A stretch of DNA of 11,518 bases, taken from assembly GCA_016287975.1 (NCBI GenBank), contig JAEEXV010000286.1, forward strand, positions 1 through 11,518, in the 5' to 3' direction. The DNA is from Lentisphaeria bacterium. GTDB lineage: Bacteria > Verrucomicrobiota > Lentisphaeria > Oligosphaerales > Oligosphaeraceae. A program made the translations under genes and the position numbers. The notes beneath the pieces were generated by a model that was not told the DNA's origin, did no database searches, and was given only the letters and a program-made list of their open reading frames with translations. Below, piece by piece: positions 1 to 5,090 of the stretch (position 1 is the first letter of the stretch; the number at the start of each line of letters is the position of its first letter).

Positions 1-1
1 C

Positions 2-874
2 GATGCGGCGAGGATGTTCCTTGAGGAGCAGAGATGGCATGGTCAGCCAGTCTGCCCCTATTGCGGAACGCTTGTTCATCAGCACAAGCACCATCACAAA
101 GGAGAGCAAGGCTACTACCACTGCTCCACCTGCAATCAAGTCTATACAGTCAGGAATGGGACGATATTCGAAAGAAGCCACATCGGTCTTGCCAAGTGGC
201 GGTTCGCATTGTACTACATTCTTACTGCAAGAAAGGGAGTATCAAGTCTCCAGTTGAGCAAGCATCTCGGAATAACGCAGAAAAGCACCTGGTTCATGCT
301 CCAGAGAATCAGGACTGCGATGAGCGCTGGAAGCATCAAACTATCTGGCACTGTCGAGATTGATGAAGCCTACATAGGCGGCAAGGAATCGAACAAACAC
401 GAATCCAAGAAACTGAAGCAAGGGCGTGGTTCGGTAGGGAAGACTCCTGTCATGGGCATCAAGGAACGGGATGGAAACGTGGTAGCTCAAGTGGTGGAAA
501 ATGCCGACAAGAATACTGCTGAATCTGTCATTGAGCAGAATGTCGCCGCCAATGCTACTGTCAATACGGACAAATCAAGCATCTACAATGGCGTATCTGC
601 GAAGAGAAACCATATCAAGGTAAACCATTCTGCAAAAGTGTTCGTGGATGGCATGGCAAGCACGAATGGCATAGAATCCGTCTGGGCAGTTTTGAAGAGG
701 ATGTTCTATGGCACATACCACCAGTTCAGCAGGAAGCATCTCCAGAGATACGTGGACGAATGCACGTTCAGGCTGAACCAGGGCAGATGCAAGATTCACG
801 TTCTTGACAGGATGAACAGCATCATCTACGGCGGATTCCAGCACCGCGTCTCATACAGGGAACTGGTCGCGTAG
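2..874 (+). CDS. IS1595-family (ISXO2-like) transposase, 5' end outside window
   Basis: DDE transposase of an insertion sequence. The reading frame is open to the window edge: codons 2-13 read D-A-A-R before the first in-window ATG at 14 and fit the family's N-terminus, so the true start lies upstream and the ATG is internal. Numbering from that ATG, a zinc ribbon is visible (CPYC 14-17, CSTC 37-40), then a helical DNA-binding part (about 58-103), then the DDE_Tnp_IS1595 domain with D117 in EIDEAYIGG, D186 in NTDKSSIY and the third catalytic position in TNGIESVW (N219 or E221; the family uses either type of residue). The motif HLQRYVDECTFRLN near 242-255 is typical of the C-terminus. No frameshift is seen. 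Base composition is much less GC-rich than the downstream genes, consistent with recent acquisition. The left end of the IS is not in view. Confidence 0.93.
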   Translation, partial: DAARMFLEEQRWHGQPVCPYCGTLVHQHKHHHKGEQGYYHCSTCNQVYTVRNGTIFERSHIGLAKWRFALYYILTARKGVSSLQLSKHLGITQKSTWFMLQRIRTAMSAGSIKLSGTVEIDEAYIGGKESNKHESKKLKQGRGSVGKTPVMGIKERDGNVVAQVVENADKNTAESVIEQNVAANATVNTDKSSIYNGVSAKRNHIKVNHSAKVFVDGMASTNGIESVWAVLKRMFYGTYHQFSRKHLQRYVDECTFRLNQGRCKIHVLDRMNSIIYGGFQHRVSYRELVA

Positions 875-969
875 TCATTTTCTCCTTATATCCTGCATCG
901 TGTATAATAAACTGTTTTTGGTGTTTCACAGTACTTTAATGTTTCACAGCAAGCAAAAGGAGAAAATGA
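875..969. repeat. 13-bp perfect inverted repeat and 10-bp direct repeat behind the transposase gene
   Basis: Directly after the transposase stop codon, TCATTTTCTCCTT (875-887) is perfectly inverted at 957-969, leaving a 69-nt loop. Inside the loop TGTTTCACAG occurs twice (922-931 and 940-949, 18-bp spacing), and TATAAT occurs at 903-908 without a convincing -35 box. The segment is AT-rich like the IS and unlike the host genes, so it probably belongs to the IS 3' non-coding end. It could form a transcript stem after the transposase gene, but there is no T-tract, so it is not called a terminator. Confidence 0.5.
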
Positions 970-970
970 A

Positions 971-1065
971 GGGGAATTATATACTTTAGTTTCCGTGCGT
1001 GGCTTTATGGACGACTTAATCCTAACAGACTTGACCATCAAGGAAACTAAAGTATATACTTCCCC
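971..1065. repeat. 95-bp palindromic MITE-like element or IS terminal repeat
   Basis: Two 24-bp arms, 971-994 and 1042-1065, are inverted copies with 23 of 24 positions matching (the only difference is A versus C seven bases from the outer end). Both begin with GGGG at the outside, and they enclose 47 bp (995-1041). IS1595-family terminal repeats commonly start with a run of G, so the right arm is a candidate for the right end of the IS carrying the neighbouring transposase, and the left arm would be a second, inverted copy. Alternatively the whole is a non-autonomous MITE. No convincing 8-bp target duplication flanks it. The right arm also carries TTGACC (1031-1036) 18 bp before TATACT (1055-1060), a possible outward promoter. 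Confidence 0.6.
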
Positions 1066-1093
1066 CCAAAAAGCCGCTTTCAGGTTGGCTCTA

Positions 1094-1226
1094 TTGCCAC
1101 GGAGGGGCCCCGACGGACCGCCACGGCGGGATGTCGTGGCCAAGAGCGAGGGATGCGAGCCAGCCCCGCCACAGGACGGGGGGCTGGTTTGCTCGGCGGA
1201 CCGCCACGGCGGGGCCGCCGTGGCAA
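1094..1226. repeat. GC-rich REP/BIME-like palindrome cluster
   Basis: The segment is bounded by an inverted repeat, TTGCCACGG (1094-1102) and CCGTGGCAA (1218-1226). Inside are a 17-bp direct repeat CGGACCGCCACGGCGGG (1114-1130 and 1197-1213), a hairpin CCAGCCCC/GGGGCTGG (1160-1167 and 1180-1187, 12-nt loop), and a near-perfect palindrome CCACGGCGG-GG-CCGCCGTGG (1204-1223). Composition changes sharply from the AT-rich IS end to the left. Paired short palindromes in an intergenic region are the pattern of REP/BIME elements; whether this family is dispersed in the genome cannot be seen here. Translations across it are low-complexity and are not called genes. Confidence 0.6.
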
Positions 1227-1279
1227 CCATTTTCGGGGCACCATCCAGGCAATCGCCTACCATCTTGGGGAACAGCGCG

Positions 1280-1308
1280 TTTCAGGAAATCCTCCCGCGC
1301 GTTATATT
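1280..1308 (+). promoter_or_regulatory. Promoter candidate for the MBL-fold gene
   Basis: TTTCAG (1280-1285), a 17-bp spacer and TATATT (1303-1308) form a sigma-70-like promoter about 50 bp before the start codon at 1358. The -10 region lies in TTATATTA, an octamer that recurs at 7395-7402 upstream of the amidohydrolase operon, the only such AT-rich island in that leader too. The start codon itself has no clear Shine-Dalgarno sequence. Confidence 0.45.
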
Positions 1309-1357
1309 ATGGCGCAGTCATTGATTCCCCCCGCAGCCCACCTTACGTTTTTTTGCC

Positions 1358-2158
1358 ATGAGCCTGATTCACATACTTGGGAGCGATTCCGGCACCGAGC
1401 CGATGCCAGGGCGTCAGCACACCGCCTGGGTCCTGGAGCACCAGGGCCGCCTCTACTGGTTCGACGCGGGCGAGAACTGCGGCTGGACCGCCTACAACAT
1501 GGGGCTGGATCCGCACCAGGTGCGCCAGATCTTCATCTCGCATCCGCACATCGACCACACGGGCGGCCTCCCCAATCTGCTCTGGCTCTTCCGCAAACTC
1601 ATGTATGTCCGCAATGTCCAGGAACTCCCGCCCGTCGATCTCTACACGCCCTCCATCCCAACTGTGGAGCACCTCATCGCCTACCTGGAGAGCGCAGGCG
1701 AAAGCCTCCACCCCGCCCCGCCTGGACGCGGCTATGACCTGAATCTCCACCGCATCGCCGACGGCCCCGTCTTCCAGGACGACGCCATCGCCGTCGAGGC
1801 CCGCCACAACCTCCATCTGGGGCAGCCCGCTCCTGGCGAGGAATGGAAGTCCTTCAGTTTCCGCATCACCCTCGGCGAAAAGGTCATCGTCTACTCGGGC
1901 GACGTCGGTTCCATCGACGACATGGGCGACTGGCTGGAGCGCTGCGACTGGCTCCTCATGGAGAGCGGGCACCACCATCCGCTCGAGGTCTGCCAGACCC
2001 TCGCCGAACGCGGGGCGCAGATCCGCCATCTGCTCTGGGTCCACCACGGGCGCCGTCTCCTCGCCGATGTCTTCGGCGCGCTTCACCGCGACTGCATGAA
2101 GGCCTTCCCCGCCGCCGAGGTGCTGGTCGCCCACGACCACTCCTCCTTCGAAATATAA
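1358..2158 (+). CDS. Metallo-beta-lactamase-fold hydrolase (RNase Z/lactonase-like)
   Basis: 266-residue protein of the metallo-beta-lactamase superfamily, a Zn-dependent hydrolase whose substrate cannot be read from sequence. The N-terminal strands (VLEHQGRLYWFDAGEN, 25-40) lead to the canonical metal motif H62-x-H64-x-D66-H67 (SHPHIDHTGG). A further His (H150, in VEARHNLHL) and D182 in YSGDVGS fit the third and bridging ligand positions, and the C-terminal AHDHSS (258-263) fits the last ligand region. Length and layout resemble the RNase Z-like branch, but the tRNA-processing exosite arm is not evident, so a general hydrolase or lactonase is safer. The ATG at 1358 is chosen because the fold begins immediately after it. 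It is a single gene, convergent with the amidohydrolase operon across a 58-bp gap (2159-2216) that shows no clear terminator. Confidence 0.85.
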   Translation: MSLIHILGSDSGTEPMPGRQHTAWVLEHQGRLYWFDAGENCGWTAYNMGLDPHQVRQIFISHPHIDHTGGLPNLLWLFRKLMYVRNVQELPPVDLYTPSIPTVEHLIAYLESAGESLHPAPPGRGYDLNLHRIADGPVFQDDAIAVEARHNLHLGQPAPGEEWKSFSFRITLGEKVIVYSGDVGSIDDMGDWLERCDWLLMESGHHHPLEVCQTLAERGAQIRHLLWVHHGRRLLADVFGALHRDCMKAFPAAEVLVAHDHSSFEI

Positions 2159-2216
2159 GTGTCCCCCAGGGGATGGCGCGGCCGCTCCGCCGTTCCACCC
2201 CCATCGTGACGATGCT

Positions 2217-3101
2217 CTACAATCCGAGTTCTCGGATCGCGTTCTCGCGGGCGATCTTCTGGAAGACCGCCTCGGTGATCTCGCCGCTGGCGCGCATCTC
2301 CTGGAGGAGATTCGCGAGCGGACGCAGCGTCGGCATCGTCGGCTGGGCGACGTCGGTGCCGAAGAAGAGGCGGTCCTGGAACTCGGTCAGGAACCTGGCC
2401 GCGTATTTGCGGTCGCGCGCGAGGGCGTTGTAGCCCGACCCCGCCGAGAGGTCCCCGTAGAGGTTCGGGTATTTGCGCATCAGGCGCGGGACGGCGCCCT
2501 CCTCCTCAATGGCGCCTTTCGGGTAGCCGACGCGCTCCGCGAGGTTCTTCGGCACCGTGATCTCCGCCCAGAAGGTCTGCGAATGCCCAAAGAAGCGCAG
2601 TTTCGGGAAGCGCTGCAGGCACGCCTCCAGGCCAGGCAGCCCCGCGTCGTCGACCACGCCGTAGTTGTATCCCACGAAAGGCGACATGTGGAAGGTCAGC
2701 GGCAGCCCCGAGGCCTCCGCGCCCTTGAACATGTTCTGCATCAGCGGGTCAAGCAGCGGCAGGTTGCTGCACATCTCGCCGATGCCCTTGCAACCCAGGT
2801 CGCGGTAGTACTTGAAAAAATAGTCGAACGGCGCGGAGCCACTGTTCGACATCATCCTCGGATCCGCGTTGCAGAACGGGATGAAGCGCCCGTTGGTGAT
2901 CTTCGCAAGATGCAGCGACTCCTCGTTGCTCTGAAGCCCCGTCGCGCACTCCACATGGGCGCGCGGCAGCATCACCGCGCGCTCGATGCCGACCTCGTCG
3001 TAGCCCCGAAACAACTCCTCCGTCGTGGCGTACGTGTCGTGGCTCTCGGGACGCGGAATCGTCGGGAACAGCCGCGTATGGGCATGGATGTCGATGAACA
3101 T
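2217..3101 (-). CDS. Amidohydrolase (COG2159, Amidohydro_2), second copy of tandem pair
   Basis: 294-residue TIM-barrel metal-dependent hydrolase or decarboxylase of the ACMSD-like family (PF04909), probably cytoplasmic since no signal peptide is seen. The ligand set is complete: H6 and H8 in DIHAHTR, H138 in LTFHMSP, H173 in FGHSQ and D250 in FGTD; E109 in GIGEM may also be at the active site. It is the downstream gene of a two-gene operon: its start lies 15 bp after the stop of its paralogue, and its Shine-Dalgarno sequence overlaps that stop codon (TAGGAGG). By my gap-free comparison it differs from the paralogue at 38 of 294 residues (about 87% identity). Changes are concentrated between residues 19 and 56 and near 139-146, while 57-111 and 189-223 are identical. 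The substrate is unknown; related families act on aromatic carboxylates, hydroxamates or lactone-like compounds. Confidence 0.9.
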   Translation of the reverse strand: MFIDIHAHTRLFPTIPRPESHDTYATTEELFRGYDEVGIERAVMLPRAHVECATGLQSNEESLHLAKITNGRFIPFCNADPRMMSNSGSAPFDYFFKYYRDLGCKGIGEMCSNLPLLDPLMQNMFKGAEASGLPLTFHMSPFVGYNYGVVDDAGLPGLEACLQRFPKLRFFGHSQTFWAEITVPKNLAERVGYPKGAIEEEGAVPRLMRKYPNLYGDLSAGSGYNALARDRKYAARFLTEFQDRLFFGTDVAQPTMPTLRPLANLLQEMRASGEITEAVFQKIARENAIRELGL

Positions 3102-3116
3102 GGCGGTATCGCCCTC

Positions 3117-4001
3117 CTACAATCCGAGTTCGCGGATCGCGTTCTCGCGGGCGACCTTCTGGAAGACCGTCTCGGTGATCTCGCCGTTGGCGCGCATCTC
3201 CTGGAGGAGTTTCGCGAGCGGCCGCATCGTCGGCATCGACGGCTGGCAGACATCGGTGCCGAAGAAGAGGCGGTCCTGGAACTCGGCCAGGAACTTCGCG
3301 GCGTATTTGCGGTCGCGCGCGAGGGCGTTGCAGCCCGACCCCGCCGAGAGGTCGCCGTAGAGGTTCGGGTATTTGCGCATCAGGCGCGGGACGGCGCCCT
3401 CTTCCTCGATGGCGCCCTTCGGATAGCCGACGCGCTCCATGAAGTTCTTCGGCACGCCGATCTCCGACCAGAAGGCCTGCGAGTGCCCGAAGAAGCGCAG
3501 TTTCGGGAAGCGCTGCAGGCACGTCTCCAGCCCAGGCAGCCCCGCGTCGTCCACCACGCCGTAGGCATAGCCGATGTAGGGAGAGACATGGAAGGTCAGC
3601 GGCAGCCCCGAGGCCTCCGCGCCCTTGAACATGTTCTGCATCAGCGGATCGAGCAGCCTCAGATTGCAGCACATCTCGCCGATGCCCTTGCAGCCCAGGT
3701 CGCGGTAGTATTTGAAGAAATAGTCGAAGGGCGCGGAGCCGCTGTTCGACATCATACGGGGATCCGCGTTGCAGAACGGGATGAAGCGCCCGTTCGTGAT
3801 CTTCGCCAGATGCAGCGATTCCTCGTTGCTCTGGACCCCCGTCGAGCACTCGGGACTCATTCCAGGCAGCAACACCGCCCGCTCGACCCCGATTTCGTCA
3901 TACGCCGCAAACAACTGCTCAGGCGACGCATACGTGTCATGGCTCGCGGGACGCGGAATCGTCGGGAACAACCTCGTGTGAACATGAATGTCGATGAACA
4001 T
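3117..4001 (-). CDS. Amidohydrolase (COG2159, Amidohydro_2), first copy of tandem pair
   Basis: 294-residue paralogue and operon leader of the gene ending at 2217. The same metal ligands are kept (H6, H8, H138, H173, D250), so both copies look catalytically competent. Compared with the second copy it carries distinct residues in the segment after the first strand (for example A32-A33, and G47-M48-S49-P50 in place of R-A-H-V) and around Y142-I143-A146. Those positions lie in loops that in this fold often line the active-site mouth, which suggests altered substrate preference. In the longest invariant block (57-111) the genes still differ by about eleven silent changes, showing purifying selection and not a very recent copy. 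The start at 4001 has a purine-rich leader (AAGGAG, then GAGG) and shares its first residues MFIDIH with the paralogue. Confidence 0.9.
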   Translation of the reverse strand: MFIDIHVHTRLFPTIPRPASHDTYASPEQLFAAYDEIGVERAVLLPGMSPECSTGVQSNEESLHLAKITNGRFIPFCNADPRMMSNSGSAPFDYFFKYYRDLGCKGIGEMCCNLRLLDPLMQNMFKGAEASGLPLTFHVSPYIGYAYGVVDDAGLPGLETCLQRFPKLRFFGHSQAFWSEIGVPKNFMERVGYPKGAIEEEGAVPRLMRKYPNLYGDLSAGSGCNALARDRKYAAKFLAEFQDRLFFGTDVCQPSMPTMRPLAKLLQEMRANGEITETVFQKVARENAIRELGL

Positions 4002-4060
4002 CTTGCCTCTGTCTCCTTGCTCGTTTGCCCCCTCCGAATGTCCCTATACTATAGCCCGTC
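4002..4060 (-). promoter_or_regulatory. Leader and promoter candidate of the duplicated amidohydrolase operon
   Basis: On the minus strand TATAGT (complement of 4048-4053) is the only -10-like sequence in the 78 bp between the terminator and the start codon, and would give a leader of roughly 40 nt. No good -35 box is found at the usual spacing. A purine-rich ribosome-binding region (AAGGAG, GAGG) precedes the ATG at 4001. Confidence 0.3.
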
Positions 4061-4080
4061 CCACAAACGCCGATGCCGAC

Positions 4081-4116
4081 AAAAAAAACGGGACACGGCT
4101 GCAGCCGTGTCCCGTT
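4081..4116 (-). terminator. Rho-independent terminator of the HTH gene
   Basis: Positions 4087-4116 form a perfect 30-nt palindrome (arms 4087-4101 and 4102-4116, GC-rich, with GGCTGCAGCC at the centre). On the minus strand it is followed by eight T residues (complement of 4081-4088). It lies 23 bp after the stop of the gene at 4140-4763 and separates it from the amidohydrolase operon that is read the same way. There is no T-tract on the plus side, so it acts in one direction. Confidence 0.92.
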
Positions 4117-4139
4117 GGACGACTTTGAGGAATCGCGCT

Positions 4140-4763
4140 CTATGCCTCCGTCTTCACTTCAGCGGCGGCAGGCGCGGCAGCAGGGGCAGCGGCGGCGGGA
4201 GCGGCGGCGGCCTTGCGGCCCTTGCGGCCAGCGGGTGCCTTCACAGCCTTCGCGGCCTTCTCAGCCTTTGTGGCCTTCTCAGCCTTTGCGGCCTTCTTGG
4301 CGGGCGCGAGGGCGACCCCCAGTTCCAAGCAGCGCTGCTTCAGGGCGCGCTTGCCGAGGGCACGCAGGCTGTAGATTTTCTCAAGTTGCTTGGCCTGCGG
4401 GGCGCTCTTGCCTGCTTCCCACAAGCAGACCGTGCGGGTCGAGACGCCGATCAGTTTCGCCAGTTGCGCCTGTGCGAGGTGGAGTTTTTCGCGATAGGAA
4501 TGCAGCCCCTTGGACGAGAAGCGGTGCTTTTTGGCGGGCTTCTGTTCCGCGTCGGCCTTGGCGGCGGCGGGAGCGGCGGGTGCAGGGGCAGCGGCGGCGC
4601 CGACGGCGATCGCCTTTTCCAATGCCTTCAGGCTTTTTTTGATTTCCGCCAGTTCCTGGCGCAATTTGGCATTGGCCTGAACCAAAGGAAGGCTCTGCTT
4701 CTTGAGTTCCTTGCGCGCGAGGCGGCTGATTTCCTGGGCGAAGACCTGTTTGAGATCCGGCAT
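4140..4763 (-). CDS. HTH DNA-binding protein with coiled-coil front and histone H1-like Ala/Lys tail
   Basis: 207-residue basic protein, probably a DNA-binding regulator or nucleoid-associated factor. Residues 1-51 form a charged amphipathic helix, likely a coiled coil (LARKELKKQ, LRQELAEIKKSLKALEKAI). Residues 52-75 are an Ala/Pro-rich linker. Residues 81-150 hold an XRE-like helix-turn-helix (RFSSKGLHSYREKLHLAQ, then LAKLIGVSTRTVCLWEAGK). Residues 154-207 are a low-complexity Ala/Lys tail with KAAKAEKATKAEKAAKA repeats like eukaryotic H1 or Hc1-type tails. The coiled coil plus HTH core resembles a small regulator family known in PVC and proteobacteria; the long basic tail is an addition. 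The start at 4763 is chosen over the in-frame ATG at 4826 because AGAGGAG lies seven bases before it. A terminator follows the stop, so it is monocistronic. Confidence 0.8.
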   Translation of the reverse strand: MPDLKQVFAQEISRLARKELKKQSLPLVQANAKLRQELAEIKKSLKALEKAIAVGAAAAPAPAAPAAAKADAEQKPAKKHRFSSKGLHSYREKLHLAQAQLAKLIGVSTRTVCLWEAGKSAPQAKQLEKIYSLRALGKRALKQRCLELGVALAPAKKAAKAEKATKAEKAAKAVKAPAGRKGRKAAAAPAAAAPAAAPAAAEVKTEA

Positions 4764-5090
4764 GATAGGCTCCTCTAATGAACTTTGTCGTGGGAACGGG
4801 ACAAAAACTACCCTGGCAAACCGCAAATGACTTTTCTAAAGTCATGGAAATTGCGTTCTGTCATGTTTCTAAATATACATCATGAAAGCAATAATGCATC
4901 CTCCCATGAGTAAAAAAATGAAAAAACGGAAATATCATAACTCCAACCGCCCCGCTCCCCCGCCACCTGCCATATTGCCTGCCTCCTGCATCCATAACTG
5001 GGCAGGCTTGCGAGGAACGCCTGGGCAATCGCAAGCAGAACCGCATTGGCGGCGACAATGCGGTCAGCCGCCTCAAGCCATTCATGCGAA
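4764..5090. other. Intergenic region between HTH gene and beta-helix gene
   Basis: 327 bp, AT-rich from about 4830 to 4950, holding the leader of the HTH gene. A perfect inverted repeat lies at 4827-4845 and an 8-bp hairpin (ACCGCATT/AATGCGGT, 5040-5047 and 5057-5064, 9-nt loop) lies 27 bp beyond the beta-helix gene stop. The hairpin has no T-tract, so it is at best a weak or Rho-assisted 3' end. An 89-residue minus-strand frame (5149-4880) crosses the region, but it lacks a ribosome-binding site and recognisable features and is not called. Confidence 0.5.
4827..4845. promoter_or_regulatory. Inverted repeat, possible operator of the HTH gene
   Basis: ATGACTTT-TCT-AAAGTCAT is a perfect 8-bp dyad with a 3-bp centre, 64 bp before the chosen start of the HTH gene. 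Size and symmetry suit a dimeric HTH regulator, so autoregulation is a natural guess. There is no direct evidence of binding, and chance occurrence in AT-rich DNA is possible. Confidence 0.35.

Larger units (their letters stand above)
2217..4001. repeat. Tandem gene duplication with 900-bp period
   Basis: The two amidohydrolase genes align base for base at an offset of exactly 900 (885 bp coding plus 15 bp spacer) with no insertion or deletion; for example the codons for the shared C-terminus R-E-L-G-L start at the same offset in each. The duplicated block includes the spacing but not the leader upstream of 4001. It is a potential substrate for homologous recombination or gene conversion. Confidence 0.9.

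Noticed and set aside
886..1324. Open frames on both strands across the repeat region
   Set aside because: They consist of the inverted-repeat element and the REP-like palindromes read through. Mirror frames exist on both strands, as expected for palindromic DNA, with no conserved domain.
2583..4778. 731-codon plus-strand open frame
   Set aside because: It is an antisense shadow of the two GC-rich amidohydrolase genes and the HTH gene. Its own translation repeats with the 900-bp duplication and has no domain.
4764..4826. Upstream start for the HTH protein adding 21 residues
   Set aside because: The added residues are unlike the family, and the AGAGGAG ribosome-binding site lies within that segment in front of the ATG at 4763.
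5040..5064. Hairpin after the beta-helix gene as an intrinsic terminator
   Set aside because: The stem is sound (8 bp) but no T-tract follows on the minus strand.
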